From contig CM045762.1 in assembly GCA_025200525.1 (NCBI GenBank), positions 29,423,600-29,487,599 of the forward strand: a stretch of DNA of 64,000 nt, given 5' to 3'. This DNA comes from Camellia lanceoleosa (lineage: Eukaryota > Streptophyta > Magnoliopsida > Ericales > Theaceae). Under the pieces are notes generated by a model. It worked only from the letters and a program-made list of their open reading frames with translations. It was not told the DNA's origin and did not search any database. Shown one piece after another: positions 43,531-56,088 of the stretch; the first letter of the stretch is position 1; each line of letters opens with the position of its first letter. Both the position numbers and the translations under genes were made by a program.

Positions 43531-46500
43531 AAGAAGGGAAGAGTTGCGTTGGTTTGGCGCTGGTCGAGACCTTGATGGGCTTAGATGCCTTTTATCAGCA
43601 AGAGACTACTAGATTTGTAGGGAGTCCACTACATCTTCAAGTATTGTTTCCACCTTTTCTCATATGTGTTTCTCATATCACTCGACACTCATGCTCTATT
43701 TTTCTCTCAAAGCCCTTTTCTTACTTTTCTCTCAACATACATCTCTCTATTCTTTAATCTCTCTTGTTTTTCATCCTTTCCCAGGTATAGCTTATGGATA
43801 AGCTGAAGGCAGTGGAATCTTGCCCTGAGTACTCAACTCGAGGTTATTTCTTCCGCCAATGACTAGTGGATTTTCCCAACGAAGGATGGTGGTGCAACTG
43901 GATATGTAGCAGATCTACAACCGACATAGCTTGGCGTTACCTCTGGCTTAATTTGACCGAGATGAGTTACAACATGGCTCAGCAGCCTCGTATATAGTTG
44001 ATTGGCCTCACGCACTGCATATTATACTTTCCTTTCCGGTTCTAAAGCTAGTTCAGGCATGATCAGACTTGCCCAAATGAGGGAGTAGAATATCCAGCTT
44101 CATTTCCAGTTCGTGGTTCACACTTAATGTAACAACCCTGACCTCTGAGTAACGTTAATCCATGATTAATAATGCCTAATTTGTAATTACGGTGAAATTC
44201 TAAATTAAATTGCATGTGTGTGTTGCATTGTTTGTGTTTATATCTGTTAGGTGTAGAAAGATCTGTTCATGTTTTAGTTTCGATTTGCGAATTGAAATCC
44301 TTATCAGCGTCCGAATCAGAAATTGACTTGATTTATGTGCTAATTAGGATTTATGGGAATTTATGGTAGGTTTAAATAAAAATTCAATTTGGAGCGATTA
44401 AATTTGATTAAAATAATGCCATTTGATTAGTTTTGATAAATTACTACCTATAAGGCCATTTTGTCACTCCACTCATCTCATTTCCTTAATTTCAACGCAC
44501 TTAAGCCTATTCTAAGGGAAAAACGTGGGAGAGGAAGAGTAGAGGGAGGTTGAGCTCAAGTAAAGAATTGACTAGGAGATTGAAGACAATTTGAAGCTTT
44601 GGGTTAGGATCACACTTGAAATCAACCTTAGGTAAGAACTATACTCTTAAACTTTGTATTTGAGACATTAAGTAATTGAACTCAAGAAAGTTAGGTGGTC
44701 AATTAAGCTAAGATTGGAGAATTGAAGCTCAATGCATATATGCATGTGTAATTCATAGCATTTGAGGTTGTTTTTCTAAGGAATTCTTGCATGCATGTCT
44801 TAATCCAAGCTTTGTTTTAGAAATTCTTCATGTTCTATATCATATTGTCATAGTTGATCATGTTTTTGAGTTGAACATTACATTTGGTCATGTTTTGGGA
44901 AACTTTGGTTCAAAGAATTGCATTCAAGTCATGTTCATGAATTAATCTTGAGTTTCAAGTTGAATTTTGCTCAATTGGCATGCTTTTGGGCCATGATTTC
45001 TTGTTATGATCCTTTAAACATGTTGTCTTATGAGTTTCTAAGTGTTTTCCAAAGTTTTAGGCCCAGAAAATTGAGTTTGGTGCATTTGAGGTTGAATTTG
45101 AGCTTGGTGATAAAATCTAGAAATTCCAGAAATTTGATCCACGCTCGAGCAAAGAACTTCACGCTCGAGCGTGCACTCTAAGTACATGCACTTCCGCTCG
45201 AGCGTCGATGGTTATGCTCGAGCGTGAAATGCATATACCCAAAAATTCATGTGTTTTGCAGTCCGCTCCAGCGAGGTAATTCACGCTCGAGCGAGGGTTT
45301 GAGTCTCACGCTCGAGCGGAGGTAGAGCGTCCGTCAAGCGTGAAAAACATGTAACCAGTACTTTTTCAAGAGTTTACAGTCCGCTCGAGCGGGAAAAGTC
45401 ACGCTCGAGCGAAGTTTCATTGTCTGCATGTCCGCTCAAGCGAGGAAAGCCACGCTCGAGCATAGACCTTATTTTCAGTAAATTTTGATAAATGTTTTCC
45501 AACACATTTTTGCATCCTCATTCCATCCTAGGCATTCCTAGGCCATGTTTAAGACTCCATTATGAGGATTAATGGCTAGAAGTGCACTAAGACCAAACGA
45601 AATAAGTTATGTACAATTTGAACGTGTGTTTCAGGTGTGTATCTGTTATGTGTCCTATAGGTCGCGTGCGGTATACTGTTTGACTAAGTCTGCTCTGTCT
45701 GTCTGCCTTGAAGCCAACTGTGAGTAATAACTTAGTAAAGTTATGTTCAACTGTATTTATATTCTGCGTGATGAAATAAGATCTATTTTCTGAAGTGCTA
45801 TATTATGTACAATGAATGATTGTCTAATTTCTGATATGTATTCGTGGCATCCTTAGCATCATGTGATATGTGTTAGCTGTTACCCGGTATCGGAGGTTCC
45901 ATTATGGAACTTATTATGTCTGCCATCTGTTACCCGTATCGGAGGCTCTATCATGGAGCTCAGCATGTTTATTCTCTGTTACCCAGATCCGGAGGTTCCT
46001 TTATGGAATTGGTTATTTATAACCCCCATATGTTCTGCATCTGCTCTGTATCTGTTCTATTAGCACTAATGGATGTACCATGTATGCTTAAACATGACTT
46101 ATGATTTCTGTATATGATCTGGACAAGATCATGAATTTGATACGAAACTGAATTTATAATTTCTGAATCTGTACAGACTCATTCATTAAAACCCTTTACT
46201 CCGTTATTATTCACTAGGCTTCCGCTCACTATTTATATTATATATGTAGGTGAGCCAGCACGTGACCAGGGCCAGAGTTGACAGCCCGCGTTCAGTTTTT
46301 GTCAGCCAACCTTTGCTCCTCCCGAGGAGGTTCCGGACGAAGTCTTATGTTGTGGTTGTTTTTGTAATCATATTAAACTCTGTTTGTTTGTTAAGTTGGG
46401 CTAGTTTTCCTGTATTACCCTTATGGGAGGGATATGTAAATTCCGCATCTTTTGGTTGTCACTCTTACGTTTATGCAAGTTTTAAATTATCATGTCCCAT

Positions 46501-46860
46501 GTATGTCGTTACAACTCATTGGACCATTTATATTTTGTATATTTGCTTCCGCAGCCCCTTAATATTTGATAATCTGTCAAGAGGCCTTTGGTAATCCAAG
46601 GATTACTGGCCGGTTACAATGCTAAACCTACAGGGGCGGGTTTGGGTCGTGACACTTGGCTAGTTACCTTGCTACTTGGAGGATAAGAGAGCTTCTAGCC
46701 CCTACTCCTAGTTTCAATTATGCCCTTTCCGGCGAGTGCTTGGCTTGGCTTGAGGATGAGGCACAAGCTGGGCCCACTTTGGCTTCAGAAGCTTCCATAA
46801 GCACGAGCAGAGGATGCAAGAGCACCTGACTCACCTATGCCCCTAGTTTATTGCTTTGAC
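43531..46860 (+). pseudogene. antisense extra ORF of element B (DUF7745-like), truncated and split by a solo LTR
   Basis: It runs opposite to B's gag-pol. From the junction it reads EEGKSCVGLALVETLMGLDAF, ETTRFVGSPLHLQ, an intron from GTATTG to CCCAG near 43784, then LMDKLKAVESCPEYS, DIAWRYLWLNLTEMSYNMA. The frame is cut at 44127 by solo LTR 2 and resumes at 46655 with WLVTLLLGG-like bases that in the right frame give RELLAPTPSFNYALSGECLAWLEDEA. Exon border, intron and order match A's antisense ORF; both have a stop in place of Trp in the V(W)LMDKL block at the exon 2 start. The first third is missing at the junction with C. Confidence 0.72.
44123..46659 (+). mobile_element. solo LTR 2 (2527 bp)
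   Basis: The LTR spans 44128-46654, TGTAACAACCC...GGGTCGTGACA, the reverse orientation of copies 1 and 3. The flanks are CTTAA and CTTGG, a 5-bp duplication if two G-to-A changes are allowed; removing the LTR restores the antisense-ORF alignment with element A. A TATA-like CCTATAAGG lies near 44447, a donor-like CTTAGGTAAG at 44628-44637, and palindrome pairs at 45142-45462. Confidence 0.85.
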
Positions 46861-47507
46861 CTTCTTTTCAAGTTTTTTCGATGTAATAAAACAACTTTGA
46901 TTTGTATCAAAGAGTTGGAGAACTTTATGTTTGAAATCAATGGAATTAAAGTTGTGGGCACTAAAAATTTTCCTTTTGGTCCAAAAATAGTCTAAGTTGT
47001 AAAAGGTAAAATTTGAACAAAATCAACTTTTATTAAAACTTTCTAAAACCATTTTCGAAAAGAATCACCACCTGACACGCACGGAATCAATCCTCAAGAT
47101 GTACAACCCCAAATCAAAAGATCACCGCTGCCCCTGATTGAATACCACTACTGCTCATCATCATATCCAGCTCTTCTTCTCAGAGTAAAAATCACAACAG
47201 AACTCTCAGGTAAAGAACAAACAAAGATGACCTAATTAGTCACTTGGACAGGACAATTGAGTTGGAGGTGATTACGGCCGAACCTCAGGATGAAGTTGCC
47301 TACGTATCCCGAAGATGGGAATCAGGCCTTACATAGTTCGATTCAGGTTCACTCGAGTATTAACTCTCTCCTTTTGCGCTCTAACTTTTTCCAAAGTCGC
47401 CCTTTAGGGTTTTCAACCTTACAAGCTCAATTTTTCTTTATTTCTAATTTTTCATGCTCTAACTTTTGCCTAGGTCGACCTTTCGGGCTTTCGGCCTAGC
47501 GAGCCTC
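46861..47507 (-). other. 3' untranslated region of element B
   Basis: No gene. It lies between B's integrase stop and the end of its antisense ORF and matches 32860-33480 of element A in inverse orientation. Confidence 0.5.
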
Positions 47508-48655
47508 TTAGGGATAGTATTTCTTCAAGTCGTCCATGTTGATTGGTTGTGAAAATTCTAGACCATCCAAGTCCATGAGAATAACCGCTCTACCTGACCA
47601 GATAGCTTTGCTGATGTAAGGACTAGTCCAATTGGGTCTGAACTTGCCCTTAGGGTCATGAATGGGAGCTCAGTTGTCTTTCACACCATGTCTCCTTCTT
47701 TGAGATTTCGAGACTTAACTTTCTTGTTAAAAGCCCCAGCAATTTTGCGCTAGTAGCCCTGAATATGATATAATGCTTTTAGCCTTCTCTCATCAAATAG
47801 CATTAACTCCTCAAATCTACTCTGTTGCCAGTCCGCCTCTGCTATCTGACACTTAGCCATAAATCACAGCGATGGGACTTCTATTTCAATTGGCAAAACA
47901 GCTTCTATCCCATAGATGAGAGAATAAGGAGTTGCCCCCATAGACGTCCAGATCGAAGTTCTGTAGCCCTAGAGTGCGAATGGCAATTTATCAGGCCAAT
48001 CCCTATAGGTCTTAACCATCTTCTGCAAGATGTTCTTGATGTTTTTGTTAGCATCTTCAACAGCTCCATTAGTTTGCGGCCAGTATGTAGATGACTTATG
48101 GAAAGCCACATTGTATTTTTCCAACAAGTCTATCACCTCTTTCTTAAAATGGGAGCCATTATCTGATATGATCTCGTTTGGGACTTCGTATCGGCAAATG
48201 ATATTGTTTCTGATGAACTTGGCCACATGCGATGCTTTCAACACTGCATAGGACTGAACTTCCACCCACTTTGTAAAGTAATCAATCGCCACCAAGATAT
48301 ATTCATGCCCATTCGACCCTTTTGGTGTAACTGCACCGATAACATCGATTCCCTAGACTGAGAAAGGCCATAGCGAAGTCATGTTGTACAGTTTTAACAG
48401 CAGGATATTCATGCGATTGGCATGAATTTGGCATTTGTGACATCGCCGAACAAAACCAATGCAATCCTCCTCCATGGTGGACCAGTAGTAACCTTGCTTG
48501 AGAATTTTCCGAGCTAGCATCACTCTGTTCATGTGCGCCTTGCACTCTCCTCCATGGATGACCTCCATCAGAAGCTTTGATTCCTCTTCTTCGACACACA
48601 ACTTGTGTATTCCCAGATGAACTCTGTTGTACAGTTTACCTCCGCAGATGATAAA
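47508..48655 (-). pseudogene. element B integrase
   Basis: Reading down: MCVEEEESKLLMEVIHGGEC, zinc motif ending CHKC, a stop, then GIDVIG, VAIDYFTKWVE, NEIISDNGSHFKKEVID (second Asp) and TNGAVEDANKN (Glu). After a stop near 47969 the C-terminal part continues (GYRTSIWTSMGATPYS, ALYHIQGY, FNKKVKSRNLKEGDMV) and ends DDLKKYYP at 47508-47510. The catalytic triad is still readable; in-frame stops kill it. Confidence 0.87.
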
Positions 48656-49960
48656 TTAGACGGCTATTCGCCATATTCCCCTTTTGTCCTTAGCATTTGC
48701 CCCTGTTGGATAAATATCCTTTTCCAAGAAGTTCCAAATATCATAGTACCAGTGATTCTTGTCTTGTACTTCATCTATCACGGCGATAGTTTCATAAGTT
48801 GGCATGTATTTATGCTCGATGATGATCGAACGTATCCAGACTCCAAGTGGGATGTCTACCATAGAAGATAGAGTTGCTAACGCATCAACGAACCTATTGT
48901 TCTCTCTCAGTAGATGCGTGAAAGTCAGTTTTTCAAACCTAGGAATCAGAACATCCAGGGTCTGATGATAAACCTTCCTCTTTTCTTCTTTGACTTTCCA
49001 GTCTCTATTCGCTTGAGAAATAACTAAGTTTGAGTCCCCAATAACATCCAATCTTTTTGTCCCTAGTTCCAGGGCGACTTTTAAACCAGCAATACACGCT
49101 TCATATTTTGCTTCATTGTTGGATACTTTGAACTGAAGTTTGAAGGCTAAAGATATATGGGAGTCGTCGGGTGCTATCAGCAACACACCTATCCCATAGT
49201 CGTACTGATTGGACGCTCCGTCAAAGTACATTGTCCAAGTTTCCTCCTCAACTTGTAGAATGGCTTCATCTGGGAACAAGTATTCCACTGCCTCATTTCC
49301 TTCTACCGAGTAGTCTGCCAGGAACTCCGCTATAGCTCTTCCCTTGACCGACTTGCGGGTGACATATTTGAGATCAAATTCAGAGAGGAGAAGCAACCAA
49401 CGGGCTAGCCTACCTCGTAAGCGTTGGTTTCTTAAAGAGATATTTGATGGAATCTAATCTCGAAACCAAGATTACGGAGTGAGCTAACAAGTAGTGCCTC
49501 AACTTCCTAGTAGCCCATACCAAGTCTAGGCAAGCTTTCTCCAACGAAGTATAGCGGGTCTCATAATCCAGTATTTTCTTACTCAAGTAGTAAATGGCTT
49601 TCTCACTATATCTTCAGATTCTTGAGCGAGCATGCATTCCATGGTCATGTCTGTCACTGACAAATACAGAATCAAAGGTTTCTCCAGCTCTGGCGATGAT
49701 AACACAGGCAAATTCTAGAGGTATTGCTTAACCTGCTCAAAGGCAAATTGACATCGATCATCCCATCGAAATTTCTTCCCTTTCTTCAAGAGACCAAATA
49801 GTGGTTCACAAGTCAAGGTTAATTTGGAAATAAACTACATTATGAATTGCACTTTACCCAGAAAGCCTCGCACCTCCTTTTCAGTCCTCGGTGGTGGCAT
49901 TTCTAGGATGGCCTTGATTTTGGAAGGATCTACTTCGATGCCCCTCTGTGTGATCAAAAA
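48656..49960 (-). pseudogene. element B RNaseH and archaeal-type RNaseH
   Basis: 49396-48656 encodes the tail of gypsy RNaseH (LLLSEFDLKYVTRKSVKGRA) and the second RNaseH: TMYFDGASNQYDYGIGVLLI, SNNEAKYEACIAGLKVALEL, VIGDSNLVISQANRD and LRENNRFVDALATLSSM. The FDGA Asp lost in element A is present. The preceding gypsy RNaseH (49420-49780) is broken by several stops. Confidence 0.82.
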
Positions 49961-51322
49961 GCCCAACATTTTCCCTGCCGTTACACTGAAGGTGCATTTC
50001 TACGAGTTTAACCTTAACCTGTATTCTCTGATCCGTTGAAAGAATTTCTTCAAGACGGCTTAGTGGCCCTCTCTTTCTTTGGACTTGACAATCATGTCGT
50101 CCACGTACACCTCGACCTTTTTGTGAATCGTGTCATGCAGAATAGTGGTCACAGCCCTCTGATAAGTAGCTCTAGCATTTTTCAGCCCAAATGGCATAAC
50201 CCGGTAGTAGTAGGTACCCTACGGCGTAGTGAATGCGGTCTTCTTTCTGTCCTCGAGCGCCATCAGAATTTGGTTGTACCTGGAAAACCCATCCATAAAG
50301 GATAGCAATGCATGGCCCGTAGTGAAGTCCACTAACTCATCAATGTGAGGTAGAGGAAAGTCATCCTTCGGACTGGCTCTGTTCAAGTCCCGGAAGTCCA
50401 TACACACCCGGATTCTGCCATCTTTCTTCAGCACTGGGACGATATTGGCCAACCAAGTCGAATACTCAGGTACTAGCAAGAAACCTACCTTGATCTGCTT
50501 GGTGACCTCTTCCTTGATTTTCAACGCCCAATCCGGACGGACTCTACACAACTTCTGCTTAACTGGTCGGGCCTCAGGGTCAAGAGGGATCCAATGTTGT
50601 ACGATCTTAGGATCAATTGCAGACATGTCTTCGTAGGACCATGCGAAAACATCTTTGAAATCCTTTAACAAAGCGACTAAATGCTCGTGCTCCTCCGAAG
50701 ACAACGTGGATCCAATCTGGACCAGACGCGGATCCTTCTCAGTACCCACATTAATGGCAATGATTTCATAAGCAAAGGGTTTAGCAGACCTCTTCTCCTC
50801 TCGATTAATTAAGTTTTTCAAAACCAAAGGAATTCCTTCCTCTTCATTTTCATCAAAATTATAAAAATCTTGGTCAATACAATAAACCAACGGCATAGAG
50901 AAGTACACAGAATCCACAGAGTTCTCATTCAAAAAGTCCAAATCTTCGGTTACAGACTCAAAAGAAAAGCTAAATAAAGACCTAGACCGGACTTTGGTAG
51001 CCGGGTTACCACCCCCAGAATTACCAAACTCAGACTCAGAAAAACTTGAACCTGATTTCGACTCCACAGACTCAGTGGAATCAAATTCTAGCTCATCACC
51101 CGACTCAAAACTGAACAGATAGCCTTCCTCCAGCTGCCAGATAAGAGATGGTGCCTTTGATGCATCCAAAATACTGCTGGTTGGGTTCACACCTAGTTTT
51201 TTCCCGATCATGGAGATAGTAAGGTTATCCCTCAAGTCCTCTAAGTCAGCCGCAGGATCTGTCAAGAGACAAGCCAGTGCTGTCCCTACTCCAAGTTCAC
51301 TGTTATCTGAGTCACTTTCCAT
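49961..51322 (-). pseudogene. element B reverse transcriptase with acidic spacer
   Basis: 51322-50219 starts with a Ser/Asp/Glu-rich spacer (about 190 residues), then VFAWSYEDMSAIDPKIVQHW, RVRPDWALKIKEEVTKQIK, PVLKKDGRIRVCMDFRDLNR, LSFMDGFSRYNQI and KKTAFTTP. It shifts frame at 50219 and continues with MPFGLKNARATYQ and VYVDDMIV, the YVDD at 50096-50107. This is the best preserved of the nested RTs, with a single frame for most of its length. Confidence 0.88.
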
Positions 51323-51415
51323 GCTCTGTTCAGCTTTAATACTTGGTTTAGCTTTTTTTTCGGTATCACTATCTTGTAGCTGCAGATCAAAGAAGATCTC
51401 GAACCCGGGGACACG

Positions 51416-52270
51416 CTATTTCGTGGAATTCACCCAAGGCTTAGGAAAGCCGCAAAAGGGGAAATCTTCTCCCTCCCGAACAAAACGTCTATTCAGCGTT
51501 CCCTGGATTGGCTTGTGAATGAGCTCATAGTGTTTCCCGGCTTGCTTGGCTTTGGCTCTACCTCTGATTTCTTCTCTTTTCTTGATCCAGTCCTCTTTGG
51601 TGGGCACATAGCCCCGACCAAAGGCATGTGGGTTGTGCGACACATCTGTCAATCCAGCAGCACCTTTCCGGCCACTTCTTCCAAGCCCCATTCCTGGCAC
51701 ATGTTACAATTTGTTCATGAAATAGATAGATTGGGCGCTGACATACATGCCCTCGTCTACGGCCAAAATGGTCTGCATAACCCAAGTTTTAGCTAGAGTG
51801 AACACTGAGAAGAATACATCATCCTCGCCATGAGTGATTTCTAGCACTAGTGTAGTTACCTCTGGTGGCAGATGGATGGATGAATTCCCAAAAACAATCG
51901 CCACTCCTTTCCCGTGAGGGTATTTTAACATTTGGTGGAGGGTGAAGGAGACAACTTTCACATGATGCAACCAGGGCCTCCCTAACAGCAAATTGAAGGT
52001 TGTCAGCACATCTAGGACATGGAACTCGACATCTTGCGCAGCTGGGCCCACCTAGACTCTGATTTGTACTATGCCCATGACCTCTCTACTCATATTATCT
52101 ATGACCGAATTACTTGGGTTGTGGACACAAAGTTTGCTAGTCTAAGGCTGATTGCATAAGCTGTGCGGGAAGGATAGACATTGAAGGCCGAACCAGTATC
52201 TACCAACACTACCGGTACCCATTTCTCCCTACATTCAACAGATATGTACAAGGTTTTGTTGTGAGCTTAG
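51416..52270 (-). pseudogene. element B protease and G-patch-like segment
   Basis: VVLVDTGSAFNVYPSRTAYA has DTG at 52192-52200. Protease continues in the 52051-51704 frame (AAQDVEFHVLDVLTTFNLLL, GRPWLHHVKVVSFT). The 51700-51416 frame has MGLGRSGRKGAAG, HNPHAFGRGYVP, GTLNRRFVREGEDFPFCGFP. The order and spacing match element A. Confidence 0.82.
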
Positions 52271-54000
52271 CCTTCCAGTGGCATTTCTTTGTCAGAGAAG
52301 GTTAGGGTTAGCCTGGCGCCACCTGGGAAGACCAATCTCACAAGATGTTCAGTGGTAGTGTCAATGGACAATTTAGCCTTGTCCATTACTGACAGTACTG
52401 CCTATCGATGTACCTGGGAGGCCATGAGAAGACCCCAAATTGAGATTTCAGCTTGGATTTTCTTAAGCTTCTTTAACACTACCTCTTCTTCCAGCTGTTT
52501 CCCTTTCTGTTTCTCAACCTCTCTATCTTTTCTAGATGCCTTAGCTTGATCTAAGTGCGGTGGCTTAAAATACGACCCACTTCTTGTCATGTGATCTATT
52601 TCTTCAGCATATCATGTGTTGTGTGGGCTAGATGCAGATCATCATCATTCTACCATACATCTTCAGCAGTTGACAAATAGTTGTCTGGCTCCATTTGTAT
52701 TACCTTCATATCACAGGTATCCCTCACAAGGTGTTGGGCCATTACAGCTTCTTGGTTGTCTTCAACCCTCTCTTGTTCAAACTACTTTAGTATAGCTTCC
52801 TGTTCTGTGTCTGCAGTGCTCACAGCGACCAGTTCTTGAGCTGAATTTTCCATATCAGCATTCTCCAGCAGCTTTCCCTTCTCATCGGCCCTTCTGGCCA
52901 CTACATCAATTCCTACTTCCTTTTCTTCCGATTTTATTTCAGTTTCTTCCTCCTTATCCAGCTCATTACTCAGCCACCCAGAGTTGTCAATTGATCTATT
53001 CAAATCAAATCAGCCAATCTACACATCCCCTTGACCCTGTTCGTCAAAGAATTGTAGGTTGTCTAAATCTTCCTCGAGTTCCGCCAAATCATCCAATCCC
53101 TGGTTCAGGCCATCTTCCCTAACCACATTAACCTCTGCCACAGTTGGCAACACCAATGCAAGCTCAATTTGACCAGTTGGCACAATGTAATAGGTTGGAT
53201 CGTATACCCCATTAGGCAAGTCGTCAGAGCTCTCCGGCAACGGACTCATACCTTCCTCCAAGGTCGACCTCTCTTCTATTGTAACTATCACTACCACAGG
53301 CTTAGGTCAAAGTGCAGACATGTTCATCATGCACAGATCTATACTTTTGGGAATGAACAACGTCGGTCTTGGTAGGTGGGAAGGGGTAATATATACGCTG
53401 GGATCGTAGGGGATGGCCAGTGTATGGATTAGGTTTAGATTTTGAGGTGGAGGAACTTGATTGTGGGCCGGAAGTGGGTTTGTAGTTACATTTGGTTTCT
53501 GGGGCGGTGCGATCACCTTGTTGTCGATGAGGTCTTGAATCTCATGACGCAGTTGGAAACATTGGTCGGTATCATGACCATGTTGTTGGTAAAACGTGCA
53601 ATATTTTGCTAGGTTATGTTTGGGTGGAAGAGGATCAGGTAATGGGCAGGGTTCTAATGGTTTGAGATGCCCTTTTTTGACTAGCACCTTCATGGCTTGA
53701 GATAGGGTCATGTATAGTTGGGAAAAGGTCCTCTGGGATCGAACAGGGTTAGCTGAAGTTTGTAGAGCTGTGTTGGCAAAGGGATTGGTAGTCTTGGTTG
53801 TGGTGGTGAGAATGCTCACATCTGACGGCCTCGCAGCTGTGCTACCACTGGTGGTAGCATTGGAACTGTGCACAAAAGGCCTTTTTGCCTGCTCCTTTTC
53901 ATCTGTAATCAATCCCTATTTCATAGCGTCTTCCATTTGAACCCCCATCTCATGGAGCTCAGTGAATGCAAAGAGAGGTAAGATGATCATCTTCTATAAC
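52271..54000 (-). pseudogene. element B gag, C-terminal half and linker
   Basis: 53912-53307 carries the CCHC-like motif YCTFYQQHGHDTDQCFQL and HEIQDLIDNKVIAPPQK. Lower down are an acidic DDLAELEEDLDNLQFFDEQG block (about 53060) and a Lys/Glu linker VLKKLKKIQAEISIWGLLMA (52402-52590). In-frame stops separate the blocks. The upstream half of gag lies beyond solo LTR 3. Confidence 0.78.
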
Positions 54001-54599
54001 TGTCATGACCCGAACCCGCCCCCATGGGTTAAGGACATAACCGGCCAGTAATCATGAGATTACCTACGGCCTTAAACCAAAGCAATTGTATTTTAATAGA
54101 GTTAATGGGGGCCAAACGGAAGCAAAATTAAAACTTTGTCCATAGAGCTGTGCTTACATGGCAAATCCAAACATATATACATTAATAACTCTCAGCAAAT
54201 ATACAGTAGCATAAGTTCTATACATACAGGATCATCCAAAAGCTAAGTCAACCCATGAAAACTATATACAGACCTATGTAAAGTCCTCGCCAACATGACA
54301 AAAATAACATAGCATAACAGAAAGGCGAAGACGAGTCTTGTGCGTAAGACACTAGGGCTGACTCTCCAAAAACTCGGTTGTTCCACACAGACTTCACTGG
54401 GGGCTAGGTCTGGACCTCCCTTGGCTCACCTACGAACACATAAATGAACATCAGCGATAGCCCAGTGAATAATATCAAATAAGGAGATACAAGCGATATG
54501 TAGAACAACAAACTCCGAACGGCCTTGGGCCCAATTCACATTTTTTTTTATTTATTTAACATTTATATACACAATTCAAGTCAAGTGACTGTGGTTTCA

Positions 54600-54885
54600 A
54601 ACATACTAGCCTTTGGCCCATTCATCTTTCATTCTTGTCAAAACGGCCTCTGGCCCACTCATTTATATCAAAACGGCCTCTGGTCCATCCAGTCATGTCA
54701 AAACGGCCTTTAGCCCATCCATTCATGTCAAAATAGCCTTCGACCCGCTCGTTCATGACAAAACGACTTTCAGCCCACTCATTCATGTCAAAACGGCCTT
54801 TGGCCCATTCATTCATGTCAAAACGGCCTTCGACCCATTCATTTATGTCAAAACAGCCTTCGGCCCATTCATTTATGTCAAAACG
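54600..54885. repeat. 30-bp tandem repeat in solo LTR 3
   Basis: About nine copies of a unit like CATTCATGTCAAAACGGCCT plus TTGGCCCATT. The overlapping open frames on both strands (such as VKTAFGPFI repeats) are by-products of the repeat. Confidence 0.88.
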
Positions 54886-56046
54886 AGGTCCACCAATCAA
54901 TCGACAAATCAATAAAACTTACATAGAAGTAAGCAATGGACAACAATATATTTCAGATATCTCTGATAAGATATTACTCACAGTGATCGGTTGGTTGGTT
55001 TGCTCTGGAGCTCGACCCTACACAGTCCATGAACACAAAAGGGTCACCAACAATTCAATCCGTTCTTAAATTCACATTTTCCTCTTTAGGCTTTATTCAT
55101 ATCTCTTTAACTCAATTACAATGCTCAATGCATGCCTAAGAGTGCTTGCAAGTGAAAGAGAACGGAAAATGAAACACAGAACAAGCACACAAAATTTCAG
55201 AAAACAGGGTCCCTGCTCGAGCGTGGACTTACTTGCTCGAGCGGACCTAATTGGTCTGGAAAAGTGCTGGTTGCATCAAATTCACGCTCGAGCATGAACT
55301 CGGGCGCTCGAGCGGAATGCCTGTCTACATAGCTCCCCGCTCGAGCGTGGACTTCCCCGCTCAAGCGGACCCATGCCTGCAAAAAAATACTGGGAGCGTG
55401 AATTCCCCGCTCGAGCGGCGGTTCCCCCGCTCGAGCGAACATCATAAATTCTAGGTTTTCCAGAATGTGTTCTTGAGCTTCAACTTGATATTCAAAGGTT
55501 CAAAATGCATGTTTTTGGCTCAATCTTCACATATGTGTACTAACATGGTACAAACACTAAATTACAACATTTTAAAGCTCAATTTCACAAATTAATCACA
55601 TGCATGTCCCAATCTACCCAAATTCACTTCCAACATAACAATTTCATGCATTCAAGCTTTATATCAAACATGCATGCAAATCTTTGACTTCAATCCTATT
55701 TCAAAACATGCAAGTGATATTATTATTGTGGAATTCATGAAAATCATGCATGCATGTAAAGATTGATGCCCAATCCTCCATATTCAACATTATACATGTT
55801 AGCTCATGCAAATTTCAAGCTCAAACATACAATCCATGGAAATCTCCTACATGCATGTGTACATTGACTCCCAATTCTTCAAGACCAATTAATATTATGT
55901 TCCTTATCAACATTCACTTGAATTCACAAAGATTACAAACTAAGATGCACAAATTTACTTACCTAGGAGCCTTGATCTTCCCAATTTATGATCAAAACTT
56001 GAGTTAGACTTCAAATTTCCAAGCCTCAAGACCAAAATTGCACAAT

Positions 56047-56048
<2 letters not shown>

Positions 56049-56080
<32 letters not shown>
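56049..56080. repeat. (CT)n microsatellite in solo LTR 3
   Basis: Sixteen CT units directly before ATAGCCGGCC. Confidence 0.92.

Positions 56081-56088
<8 letters not shown>

Noticed and set aside
43413..43757. 114-codon ORF across the C/B junction as a new gene
   Set aside because: It is leader sequence of C fused to part of B's antisense ORF; no sign of its own promoter or conservation.
54622..54915. Two overlapping repeat-protein-like frames on opposite strands
   Set aside because: Both are products of the 30-bp tandem repeat in solo LTR 3.
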